A stretch of DNA of 12,699 nt from Chthonomonas sp. UBA2391 (GTDB lineage: Bacteria; Armatimonadota; Fimbriimonadia; Fimbriimonadales; Fimbriimonadaceae), in the NCBI GenBank assembly GCA_002343825.1, contig DDSL01000083.1, positions 18,516-31,214 on the forward strand, read 5' to 3'. This document shows, piece by piece, positions 1 through 7,163 of the stretch. The number at the start of each line of letters is the position of its first letter. Position 1 is the first letter of the stretch. Both the position numbers and the translations under genes were made by a program. The notes below the pieces were generated by a model that had not been told where the DNA came from, ran no database searches, and saw only the letters and a list, made by a program, of their open reading frames with translations.

Positions 1-425
1 ACGTGAGCACGATCGGCAAACCGGTGGATCTTTGGATCAAGAATCCCGGGGTGGGGACCGGTGGCTACGTTCAGTATGTGAACCCGATCGTCAATTCCTC
101 TCGCCTCATCTTCTTCGAGACCACCCACTTCGGTAACCGTGGGATCGTTCTTCGAATCGGCAAGCACCTTTGGAAGTTGCAAGACGTGAAGATCAATGCC
201 AATTCCGAGCCCAACGTGGTGGGGACTTGGTTGTTGACGAATGGCGATGTGGACGGTGACAACATCGTTTCGATCTTCGACTACATCGAGCTTTCTCTGG
301 CTTTTGGAACGGTCGCGGGCGATGCGGATTGGAACGAACGAGCCGACCTCGATGAAGATGGCGAAGTGACCATCTTCGATTACATCATCCTCTCGAACAA
401 CTTCGACATCATCGGAGACTTTTGA
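1..425 (+). CDS. Secreted protein with C-terminal dockerin-like tail (3' end only)
   Basis: This is the last 141 codons of a gene that enters from the left. The frame is open to the window edge and the stop is TGA at 423-425. A GTG at position 3 is unlikely to be the real start, because the similarity to the C-terminal module of the next gene already begins at the edge. Shared blocks include KNPGVGTGGY, FETT, RGI.LR.GKHLW and KIN, followed by two F-hand repeats, GDVDGDN...IFDYIELS and ADLDEDG...IFDYIILSNNF, ending IGDF. These match dockerin type I calcium loops. The protein is presumably exported, like its downstream paralog, but its N-terminal domains lie outside the window, so its enzymatic role cannot be told. 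It is co-oriented with the next gene, with 170 bp between them, and is probably transcribed separately. Confidence 0.85.
   Translation, partial: VSTIGKPVDLWIKNPGVGTGGYVQYVNPIVNSSRLIFFETTHFGNRGIVLRIGKHLWKLQDVKINANSEPNVVGTWLLTNGDVDGDNIVSIFDYIELSLAFGTVAGDADWNERADLDEDGEVTIFDYIILSNNFDIIGDF
3..422 (+). repeat. Dockerin-tail module, copy 1
   Basis: This is one of two full copies in the window of a C-terminal protein module: a beta-rich carboxypeptidase-regulatory-like segment plus two F-hand repeats. The other full copy is at 3266-3718. The last F-hand contains a 25-nt stretch (381-405) that is identical to 3677-3701 in copy 2. A third gene (10207-11277) carries a shortened version of the F-hand part. 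Confidence 0.85.
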
Positions 426-534
426 GCTGGTCCCCGGGGGGATGGACCCCGCTAGGATCGTGACGAGAGGAATGCCCCCTGGCACCAATCGGAGCTGGGG
501 GGAGTGGTGTGATTCTTGTCAGATTTCAGACTAA

Positions 535-550
535 TAGACACCGGTGTCTA
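535..550. promoter_or_regulatory. 16-bp perfect palindrome, candidate operator
   Basis: TAGACACCGGTGTCTA is a perfect inverted repeat with no spacer, centred on CG. It lies in the 170-bp gap before the large secreted-protein gene. A -10-like TAGAAT at 573-578 follows, which puts the palindrome centre at roughly -42 relative to the transcription start that this hexamer would give. An even palindrome centred on CG is the usual shape of LacI-family operators, but other dimeric regulators also fit. No regulator gene is in the window, so the protein that binds is unknown. Confidence 0.5.
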
Positions 551-572
551 GGCATTTGTTGCCATCTTCGTA

Positions 573-578
573 TAGAAT
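573..578 (+). promoter_or_regulatory. Putative -10 element of the large secreted-protein gene
   Basis: TAGAAT matches five of six positions of the TATAAT consensus and lies 17 nt before the ATG at 596. No convincing -35 hexamer is seen at the right distance. The region that would hold it is next to the palindrome at 535-550, which could fit activator-dependent expression. Confidence 0.35.
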
Positions 579-595
579 ATCGCAGGGTAATTGCA

Positions 596-3500
596 ATGTT
601 CCGCCAGTACTGTTTTGTATCCATTCTCTCTCTTGGCCTTCTCAGTCTCATGGCATCGACTCGGGCTGAGTCGAGCTTGCGAGCCGATCTCAAGGTTGTC
701 GGACCAGCTACTGCGGCCGATGCAATTCGCCTGCAACTTAAAGTCCAAAGCCCGGAGCCCATTGAACGGGCAACGGTGAGATTTTCATCTCCCAAGGGAT
801 TTCTCGTGACTCCTGGGGCGGGCTGGAGCCGACCCAAACCGATGCTGCCGGGACAAAACTACTCGGCCTATGCCAAGGTCACCCCGCAGCAACTCGGGAA
901 GGATGTTCTCGCCGTCACGTGGGAGGGAGTCCGCAACGGAACTCAGGTCTCGATCCACCGCGAAATCCTCTTGGAGGCGCGGGGTGGCCAGATTTCCGCG
1001 CGGTTTCTGAATGAGGACGATCTTTGGGTGGTTCCGGCTAGTGAGGGCCAACCTGCCCCCAATTTTATCGGCAAAAACTGGAAACTACCGCTTCCTGCTC
1101 CCCTCGATCAGGAACCGGCTGGGGGTGGAGGGCTGAACACAGCCGGAGTCGACTGCACGGTATCCGGGACTTTTTGGGTTCGGAATGAGGAAAACCAGGA
1201 CTTCGCCGTCGCCGGATGTGCAGTGGATGCCTATGATGAAGACGACCTTCTTGGGGATCAGTACCTAGGCACCACGATCACGGATTTCAGCGGGAACTGG
1301 ACTTTCAGCTTCGATAACGACACCGATTTTGAGATTGGACAATCCGGCACGGCCGACTTTTTCGTCCGGTATCGACCCGCCAATTCGGTGACCGAGGTTC
1401 AGGTGCGACCCTTCGGAATATGGACGACGGACTCAACACTTCCGGATTACGGTCCGACAAACTTCAGCAATATCCCTGACGGAACACATTCTTACGGGCT
1501 TAGAGTCTGGACCGGATCCATCTGGCGATTCATTACCCATGACGCCATGACCAGAGCCTGGGCCCACGTCACCTTTGATTACGGCTACAGCGGAATGCCG
1601 TGGATCCCGTTTCGCAATGATTTTTTCTTTCCGAATGAATCTGGCTATAACTCGTTCGGGGCGATGTTCTCCGGTGGCCAGTCGTTTGTGTACGCCGGGT
1701 GGTCGGGGCACGGTAGGTATCGCGAGACCGTCGCCACGTTGTACGGTGCGCTTTATCAATTCGCGGTAACTGGCTCGGCGATCCAGTTCGACATGATGAA
1801 TTTGCCGGAAGCCACGGCCCATGTCTCGGCCCAGCAGGCTTTTGGGATGGGGCTTAGCGCCGCAATCGGTTCGGGGACATTTGGGTTTCCTGAATCGCTC
1901 GGACTATTCCAGCCTAGTCGCGGTTTGGAGACCATCAACCTAGAGCAGAACCACGATGGATTTGGAGTTGTAAACGGCAACGAAGACGACCAGAGCGGGA
2001 CGGGCGGGCGCACGAGTGGCCATACCCAACTGGCGGCCGTTGCCGGCTTTTTCATGGACTTGATGGATAGCCGTCAAGACGCCCACGACTACATGAACCT
2101 TTCCCCCAGCCAGGTTCATGGGGTGATGAGCACCTATCGCCCGGGCGGACTTTACACGGCGACAGCCCAGCAGTTCTTCGATGGCTTCACGCTTCAGAAC
2201 CGTCCGCACCGACCGCGGATCAGCGGCTTGATGATGACGCACGGGATGACGCAGAGTCGGGATGACTTCTCTCCGGTGGGGTTGGTGAGTAGCAGTATCA
2301 GCTCGAACTGGACGCGCAACGGCGGGGCCGCGGCCGCGATGGAGGTTCGCAACTTCGGCTCCCAGTCCATCACGATCCCTGCTTTTTGGGCGCTTCTGAC
2401 GGGACCTGCGGGTCAGCAGTCGAACCCGACCCAGCTTGGGGTGACGGGTCCGGTCACCCTTGCGCCGGGCGCCGGTTACTTCTTCAATCCTTCGGTTCGC
2501 CACATCTTGCCCGAGCACCGGGTGACCGGCACTCACCGAGTTCTTTTTGCCCAGACCTCGCCCGGAAATCTGTTCCGCGCAATGTGGGAAGCGAACTCTG
2601 GGGTCGCCTGGGAGTACTACCCGAGCGTGGTGGCCGATACGACCGGGCCGAACTTCCTGAACGTTCAGGACGAAGGGAACGCGACGTACTCCAACAATTC
2701 GATGCGGATCACGGCTCAGTCCGATGACTTCAACGGCGGGATTGAGGGGTACTGGGTTGCAATCGGATCGTTTAGCGGCGATACGAGCATTCGTGGCTGG
2801 GAGTTCTTCCCCCGGTTGAACCAGACGAGTTTCGACATCACGTTGAGCTTCCCGCCCCAGGGCGTGGATGATGTTCTGGTCGCGACGGTCTATTCACGCA
2901 ACACGGATGGAATCCTGAGCACTCCCGTCGCTACGGATGGCATCCGTATCCTCGACGGCTCGCCTCCGGTGATCACGTGGCTGGACGATGGAGTGACCTC
3001 GGCCACGACGACGCAGATCGCCATAACGGCGACTGCCTCGGAGCCCGAGACATCGGTCGACGCGTGGTGGTACCGGATCTTCGACGAGTTTGGATCCGAG
3101 GCTCGTAGTTGGACCAATACGGGACTCACCGGTGGCACCTTCAACTTCACCGCGACCGGGCTGAACCTGGTCAACAACCGGGTCTACTTCGTCGAGGTCG
3201 CGGCGATGAACCGAGACGGGATCTTTGGGTACCGCACCAGCGACGGTGTCCGAACGGCTCGGCCTGTGCGCGTCGCGGTCAACGTGCAGCTTCCGGATGT
3301 GGGCGAGCGGTCCAAGCTCGTCGAGATCTACGTCAAGAATCCGGGTGTCGGGACTGGCGGTTACCTTCAGTACGCAACCGCCCTGCTCGATTCTGGCGGT
3401 GGGACCTCGTTCGAAACCACCTACTATGGCGAGCGAGGCATCCTCCTGAGAGCGGGCAAGCACCTCTGGCGACTTCGGGATATCAAGATCAATTCGGCCC

Positions 3501-3721
3501 TCACCTTCCAGGTCGCGGGGACCTGGACTCTGATCAACGGAGACGTGGATGGCGACAATGCGATCACCATCTTCGACTACATCGAGCTCTCGCAGGCCTT
3601 CGACACCTCTCGGGGCGAGCCTGGATTCCGGGAGAATGCCGACCTGGATGAAGATGGAACGATCACGGTCTTTGACTACATCATCCTCTCGAACAACTTC
3701 GGAATCGACGGAGATTATTGA
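596..3721 (+). CDS. Large secreted multidomain protein, degenerate metallopeptidase-like, dockerin-tailed
   Basis: This encodes 1041 residues from ATG 596. That start is preferred over an upstream GTG (509) because it opens directly with a signal peptide (residues 1-24, predicted cut STRA|ES) and has AGGG at 584-587 eight bases upstream. Visible order: a beta-domain (about 25-135); a linker rich in Pro and Gly; a transthyretin-like beta-sandwich (about 185-270, C187 and C208); an alpha/beta region (about 300-560); a beta-domain (about 565-675); two FN3/Ig-like repeats (about 680-890); a carboxypeptidase-regulatory-like module (891-981); and two dockerin-like F-hands (982-1041). The 300-560 region resembles secreted zinc-metallopeptidase-like proteins, but where HExGH would be expected I read T381-L-Y-G-A385, so catalysis is doubtful. 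It is probably a cell-surface or extracellular binding protein. The function is not known. Confidence 0.8.
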   Translation: MFRQYCFVSILSLGLLSLMASTRAESSLRADLKVVGPATAADAIRLQLKVQSPEPIERATVRFSSPKGFLVTPGAGWSRPKPMLPGQNYSAYAKVTPQQLGKDVLAVTWEGVRNGTQVSIHREILLEARGGQISARFLNEDDLWVVPASEGQPAPNFIGKNWKLPLPAPLDQEPAGGGGLNTAGVDCTVSGTFWVRNEENQDFAVAGCAVDAYDEDDLLGDQYLGTTITDFSGNWTFSFDNDTDFEIGQSGTADFFVRYRPANSVTEVQVRPFGIWTTDSTLPDYGPTNFSNIPDGTHSYGLRVWTGSIWRFITHDAMTRAWAHVTFDYGYSGMPWIPFRNDFFFPNESGYNSFGAMFSGGQSFVYAGWSGHGRYRETVATLYGALYQFAVTGSAIQFDMMNLPEATAHVSAQQAFGMGLSAAIGSGTFGFPESLGLFQPSRGLETINLEQNHDGFGVVNGNEDDQSGTGGRTSGHTQLAAVAGFFMDLMDSRQDAHDYMNLSPSQVHGVMSTYRPGGLYTATAQQFFDGFTLQNRPHRPRISGLMMTHGMTQSRDDFSPVGLVSSSISSNWTRNGGAAAAMEVRNFGSQSITIPAFWALLTGPAGQQSNPTQLGVTGPVTLAPGAGYFFNPSVRHILPEHRVTGTHRVLFAQTSPGNLFRAMWEANSGVAWEYYPSVVADTTGPNFLNVQDEGNATYSNNSMRITAQSDDFNGGIEGYWVAIGSFSGDTSIRGWEFFPRLNQTSFDITLSFPPQGVDDVLVATVYSRNTDGILSTPVATDGIRILDGSPPVITWLDDGVTSATTTQIAITATASEPETSVDAWWYRIFDEFGSEARSWTNTGLTGGTFNFTATGLNLVNNRVYFVEVAAMNRDGIFGYRTSDGVRTARPVRVAVNVQLPDVGERSKLVEIYVKNPGVGTGGYLQYATALLDSGGGTSFETTYYGERGILLRAGKHLWRLRDIKINSALTFQVAGTWTLINGDVDGDNAITIFDYIELSQAFDTSRGEPGFRENADLDEDGTITVFDYIILSNNFGIDGDY
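3266..3718 (+). repeat. Dockerin-tail module, copy 2
   Basis: This covers residues 891-1041 of the large protein and is paralogous to the tail at 3-422. The first F-hand reads GDVDGDNAITIFDYIELS and the second ADLDEDGTITVFDYIILS. Both have Asp at the calcium-ligand positions of dockerin loops. GACTACATC occurs in both F-hands (3575-3583 and 3674-3682), exactly 99 nt apart and in frame. Confidence 0.85.
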
Positions 3722-3735
3722 TCCGGTCCCAGTGG

Positions 3736-3773
3736 GATTCACCGGCTTGAGGCACGCCTCAAGTCGGTGAATC
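3736..3773. terminator. Long stem-loop between convergent genes, probable bidirectional terminator
   Basis: An 18-bp stem (3736-3753 paired with 3756-3773) has a single G-U wobble and a very tight loop around CACG. It fills the 50-bp gap between the stop of the large + strand gene (3721) and the stop of the - strand flavoprotein gene (TGA, complement of 3772-3774), overlapping the latter. Neither side has a clean T-tract, so it may act with Rho or as an RNA-stabilising 3' end rather than as a classic intrinsic terminator. Confidence 0.65.
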
Positions 3774-5028
3774 AAAGTTTGTTCTTTGCCGTCCACTTGG
3801 CCGCGGATTCTCCGGCCACAAACCCCGTTGCCCAGGCCGCCTGGAGGTTGTATCCGCCTACCGGGCCGGCAACGTCGAGGATCTCTCCGGCCAAAAACAA
3901 CCCCGGGCAGACCCGGCTCATCATCGTTTGGGGATCGACCTCTGTCAACGGAATCCCCCCGGCCACGACTTCGCCTTTGGGCAAGACCACCTCGGCGACC
4001 CGTCCCAGGGGCCACCGCTTGAGCGTCTCGATCAACCGGTTGCGGTCCTTTTTGGGGAGTTGGCCGACCGGAATGGTCGCGTCTACATTGGCGGCGGCAG
4101 CAAGCCCGGCACGCGCGCGATCGGGCAGAAAGCCATCGAGCCAGGTGCTGACCTGTTTCTTCGGATGTTGCTGAGCAAAGGCCTGAAAATCGGCCCCCAA
4201 ATCCTCGAACTGGCGGTCGGGGCAGACATCGACGGCGACGCGGCATTCCTCTTCGTCGATGTGTTCGGCCAAGACCCTGGTGATACCTAGGGTTGTGGGA
4301 CCGCTCAGACCATGGTGGGTGAAGAGCAAGTCGCCCCGCCACCGCGCGACCTCCTTGTTTCGGGCATAACCGACCAGAAGGACATCGCGAAGGGCCACCC
4401 CCGGGAATCCCTCGGCCGGCTCGGGATCGGTGATCAGCGGGGCCAGCGCGGCCCGAATCGGCACCCGAGAATGGCCCAAGGAATCGGTCCAGTGCCAGCC
4501 GTCGCCAGTAGTGCCGCTATTGGGATAGCTGCTGCCCCCAGTCGTGATCACGAGTGCCCGCCCATCCACCTCGCCCGATTCGGTCATGATTCGGAACCTG
4601 TCTCCGTCCCGCCGAACACCGAGCACCCCGCATTGGAGTTGGGGACGAACCCCGACGTCTCCCAAGATCTGAGCCAAGATCGCGACCACATCCTTTGCCG
4701 TCTGGTCCACCGGAAAGATCCGTCCGTCGGGGCGGGTATAGACTCTCAGGCCGCGATCGGTGAGCATCCGAACGATTTCGGAGGGTGGAAAGCGATAGCA
4801 GGCCGGGCGGATGAAGCGCGCCTCACTTGGCCGAAATGCCCTGAGCACTTCTTCGAGAGGGCCGTCGTGGGTGATATTGCACTTGCCGCCCCCCGAGATG
4901 AGGATCTTGGTCCCGATGCGGTTTGTCTTTTCTAGCAGCGTGACTTCGGCCCCGTCTGTGGCCGCCTTCCAGGCCGCCACGATGCCGGCCGCTCCGGCCC
5001 CGATGATGACCACCGAATTCGCGCTCAC
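3772..5028 (-). CDS. HI0933/YhiN-family FAD-dependent oxidoreductase (flavoprotein)
   Basis: This encodes 418 residues, the usual length for the family (COG2081/HI0933-like, often labelled aminoacetone oxidase family or YhiN/BaiN-like). Visible hallmarks are the N-terminal Rossmann dinucleotide loop GAGAAG (10-15) with acidic E33, then GTKILISGGGKCNIT (39-53), GRIFPVDQTAKDV, TTGGSSYPNSGTTGDG, LLFTHHGLSGPTTLGI, and the C-terminal FAD-contact block AGEILDVAGPVGGYNLQAAW. It should bind FAD non-covalently in the cytoplasm. The physiological substrate of the family is mostly unsettled. The start is GTG at 5028: an in-frame TAG lies four codons upstream, and the only nearby alternative is GTG 5013. 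AAGGAG (5033-5028) overlaps the start codon instead of preceding it. The gene stands alone, with a convergent neighbour on one side and a divergent one on the other, so context gives no functional hint. Confidence 0.92.
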   Translation of the reverse strand: MSANSVVIIGAGAAGIVAAWKAATDGAEVTLLEKTNRIGTKILISGGGKCNITHDGPLEEVLRAFRPSEARFIRPACYRFPPSEIVRMLTDRGLRVYTRPDGRIFPVDQTAKDVVAILAQILGDVGVRPQLQCGVLGVRRDGDRFRIMTESGEVDGRALVITTGGSSYPNSGTTGDGWHWTDSLGHSRVPIRAALAPLITDPEPAEGFPGVALRDVLLVGYARNKEVARWRGDLLFTHHGLSGPTTLGITRVLAEHIDEEECRVAVDVCPDRQFEDLGADFQAFAQQHPKKQVSTWLDGFLPDRARAGLAAAANVDATIPVGQLPKKDRNRLIETLKRWPLGRVAEVVLPKGEVVAGGIPLTEVDPQTMMSRVCPGLFLAGEILDVAGPVGGYNLQAAWATGFVAGESAAKWTAKNKL

Positions 5029-5034
5029 TCCTTG

Positions 5035-5040
5035 ATTCTA
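5035..5040 (-). promoter_or_regulatory. -10-like TAGAAT six bases before the flavoprotein start
   Basis: Read on the - strand, TAGAAT is followed by six bases and then the GTG start at 5028. This spacing would put the transcription start at or next to the start codon, giving a leaderless mRNA. That would also explain why the AAGGAG overlaps the start codon. No good -35 is visible. Confidence 0.3.
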
Positions 5041-5119
5041 TCGTTAACCGAGCCCGGTAGGCCGCACCGGTACACTAGCGGCAACACCGGGAACATCCGA
5101 AGATCACAAGAGGAAACCT

Positions 5120-6064
5120 ATGAAAGCGGTCATCACTGGGGGAGCGGGGTTTATCGGCGGGCACTTGGCCGAGCGACTGGTGTCGGAGGGTCTGGACGTG
5201 CACGTTATCGACGACTTCTCCTCTGGATTTCGCTCGAACCTCGGCCGGGTGGAGTCGAAACTCACCCTCCATTCAGGCAGCATTCTAGATGGCGACCTCC
5301 TCAGCCGGGCGATGGATGGAGCCGGAGCCGTCTTTCACTTGGCTGCGATCGCAAGCGTTCCTCAGTGCACCGAGCATCCTGTGGAATCGCACCATGTGAA
5401 CGTAACGGGCATGGTTTTGGTTTTGGAGCAAGCCCGAAAGAATCGCTCGCGAGTCGTCTTTTCCAGCTCTTCGGCGATTTATGGAGATGGTCCGGAACCG
5501 GTCAAGACGGAGGACCTGAAGCCGCGACCTCTGACCCCGTACGCGATCCACAAGCTTGCCGGAGAGCACTACCTTCAATCCTACTGCCGACTGCATGACC
5601 TTGAAGGTTTTGCGCTTCGCTACTTCAATGTATTTGGTAAGCGGCAAAACCCGAATAGTGACTACGCTGCGGTGATCCCCAAGTTCTTCCAGCGGGCACT
5701 GAACCACCAAAACCTCACGGTTTTTGGGACTGGTGAGCAGACTCGGGACTTCGTACATGTTCATGACGTCGTCCACGCAAACTTTTTGGCAATGACGGCA
5801 GCGGACGCCGATGGCTCGGCGATGAACATCGGACTCGGAGTTCGCACCGATCTCATCACATTAGGCCGCGCGATCATCGCTGCGACCGGCAACGAAGTCG
5901 ATATCGACTTTGCACCTGCGCGCGCCGGAGATATTCTCCACTCTTGCTGCGATCCAAGCTTGGCCCGAACTCGGCTCAGGTGGGAAGCAAACTACACTCT
6001 AGAGAGTGGCCTTAGCGAGTATTTGAGCGAATCACATCCTGGTAGATCTGCTCAAGAAGCTTGA
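5120..6064 (+). CDS. NAD-dependent sugar-nucleotide epimerase/dehydratase (extended SDR)
   Basis: This encodes 314 residues, typical for UDP-hexose 4-epimerases of the WbpP/GalE type. The NAD-binding loop is GGAGFIG (7-13), with D31 at the end of the second strand (VIDDFSSG). The catalytic site has a Ser in the SSSSAIYG block (115-122) and Y141-x3-K145 (YAIHK). RYFNVFGKRQNP, GEQTRDFVHVHDV and RAGDILHS are signature blocks of nucleotide-sugar epimerases. It probably interconverts a UDP-sugar at C4 (glucose/galactose or their N-acetyl forms); the exact substrate cannot be read from the sequence. A good ribosome site (AGAGGA, ending at 5114) lies five bases before ATG 5120. Its last 53 bp are antisense to the 3' end of a glycosyltransferase gene, and the last ten or so residues extend past the usual family end. 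Its place beside three glycosyltransferases suggests that it supplies an activated sugar for the same glycan. Confidence 0.9.
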   Translation: MKAVITGGAGFIGGHLAERLVSEGLDVHVIDDFSSGFRSNLGRVESKLTLHSGSILDGDLLSRAMDGAGAVFHLAAIASVPQCTEHPVESHHVNVTGMVLVLEQARKNRSRVVFSSSSAIYGDGPEPVKTEDLKPRPLTPYAIHKLAGEHYLQSYCRLHDLEGFALRYFNVFGKRQNPNSDYAAVIPKFFQRALNHQNLTVFGTGEQTRDFVHVHDVVHANFLAMTAADADGSAMNIGLGVRTDLITLGRAIIAATGNEVDIDFAPARAGDILHSCCDPSLARTRLRWEANYTLESGLSEYLSESHPGRSAQEA

Positions 6065-7163
6065 AGTTGACTTCGGGCGTGTAGTTTTGCACATAGATCG
6101 CTCTCGCACTCGATCTCTTGATTCGATAATCCTCAAGTGAGAGTTTGCTGATCAGCTCCGCAAGGGCTTGGGAATCGTTTGGTGGATAGAGCCAACCCCC
6201 ATCGCCAATCAGCTCCGGAAGTGCCGCATGTTCGGGGGCAATCACGGGTGTTCCGCAGGCATAACCTTCGACCAAACTCATCGGAAGACCTTCGTAGACT
6301 CGGGAAGGAATGATGACGACCTCGGCCCGTTGAAGAATTTCGAGAACCTCTTGTCGAGACTTGCGGCCCCAAAACTCGATGTTGTGCCCTTGGGCTTGGA
6401 CCTTAAGTTCGTCTAGCATCGGTCCATCCCCTATCACGACAAGCTTGAGTTCAGGTTCGGCCTTCGTCCAAGCCTTAATCAGTGTGTCGGCGCCTTTTTC
6501 CGCGGTCAGTCGGCCGACGAAAAGGGCATAGCCCCCTCCACCCTCGCCCACTCCGGGATCCGTCACCATGAAGTTTTGCTTGACGCTGAGTTTCTCGGCC
6601 GGATAGCCCCCTTCGATGTGCTTCCGCTTGGCGAATTCGGTAAGGCAGAGATATCGGTTGATGGCCGAATGATAAACCGACTTCTTTGAAGCCAAGAGGT
6701 AGGCGACGACACTGGATGCGGCACGGCTTTCTCGATAACAACTGTGCACGATTGCGGGCCACTTAAAGGATTTCGTGAGACAGTCTTCGCAGGCGTGGCC
6801 ATCCCGAAAGAACAACGCATTAGGGCAAAGAAGACGATAGTTGTGGAGCGTCTTTACGACCGGAATCTTCATCTCTTGGCACGCCACGTAGGCGGCAGGA
6901 GACATGAAGGGGAAGGTGTTGTGAAAGTGAGCGACATCGGGATTTTCTTCCCGCAAGACTGCCTTCAGCTCTTCCTTCAAGGATTCGTTCCAAAGAGTCG
7001 TTTGGATCGACTCCTTCTTCGACATTTCTGAGAGTGCGTCGTTGCTCTTGATGAACTCAACCACACTGACCCCATTGGCTCTCAAGAGTTCAACTTCGCT
7101 CCGAAAGACGGTGTCTTCTCCGCCTGCCTGTTGGTAGGTTGTATGCGCTAGAAGGACCTTCAT
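6012..7163 (-). CDS. Glycosyltransferase family 4 (GT-B), third gene of operon
   Basis: This encodes 383 residues from ATG 7163. That start forms a four-base ATGA overlap with the stop of the preceding glycosyltransferase and opens with the family-typical MKVLLAHTTYQQAGGEDTVF. ATG 7178 would add five residues but loses the overlap. The N-terminal acceptor domain has HFHNTFP, TLHNYRLLCPN and a four-cysteine patch (C113, C125, C128, C142) common in this GT4 subgroup. The C-terminal donor domain has FVGRLTAEKG (215-224), VIGDGP, and the E-x7-E motif at E291/E299 in EGLPMSLVE, followed by CGTPVIAP. It should transfer a sugar from a nucleotide donor at the cytoplasmic membrane face during surface glycan assembly. 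The donor and linkage are unknown. The gene ends inside the convergent epimerase gene (overlap 6012-6064). Confidence 0.93.
   Translation of the reverse strand: MKVLLAHTTYQQAGGEDTVFRSEVELLRANGVSVVEFIKSNDALSEMSKKESIQTTLWNESLKEELKAVLREENPDVAHFHNTFPFMSPAAYVACQEMKIPVVKTLHNYRLLCPNALFFRDGHACEDCLTKSFKWPAIVHSCYRESRAASSVVAYLLASKKSVYHSAINRYLCLTEFAKRKHIEGGYPAEKLSVKQNFMVTDPGVGEGGGGYALFVGRLTAEKGADTLIKAWTKAEPELKLVVIGDGPMLDELKVQAQGHNIEFWGRKSRQEVLEILQRAEVVIIPSRVYEGLPMSLVEGYACGTPVIAPEHAALPELIGDGGWLYPPNDSQALAELISKLSLEDYRIKRSSARAIYVQNYTPEVNFKLLEQIYQDVIRSNTR

Noticed and set aside
429..448. GGTCC/GGACC hairpin after the first gene as a terminator
   Set aside because: There are only five base pairs with a ten-base loop made of C and G runs, and no T-tract. 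This is too weak to call, although some transcription end must lie in this gap.
509..595. GTG start of the large secreted protein 29 codons upstream
   Set aside because: The added residues are Arg/Cys-rich and would precede a normal signal peptide. The region also includes the palindrome and the -10-like element.
3266..3721. Reading the F-hand tails as cellulosome dockerins
   Set aside because: No cohesin, scaffoldin or glycoside hydrolase is in the window, and such tails are widespread on unrelated secreted proteins in this type of genome. 'Dockerin-like' is used only for the sequence pattern.
2894..4342. 482-codon open frame on the - strand spanning two genes
   Set aside because: It lies antisense to the end of the large secreted-protein gene and in another frame of the flavoprotein gene, crosses the stem-loop between them, and its product is Arg/Pro/Gly-rich with no recognisable motif. 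It is a by-product of GC-rich coding sequence.
4312..4935. 207-codon open frame on the + strand
   Set aside because: It is fully antisense to the FAD-binding and central part of the flavoprotein gene, which has strong family motifs. No independent support.
5054..5070. CCGGT/ACCGG inverted repeat in the divergent flavoprotein-epimerase gap
   Set aside because: The arms are five bases in GC-rich DNA. The CACCGGT core resembles part of the palindrome at 535-550, but the outer bases do not match.
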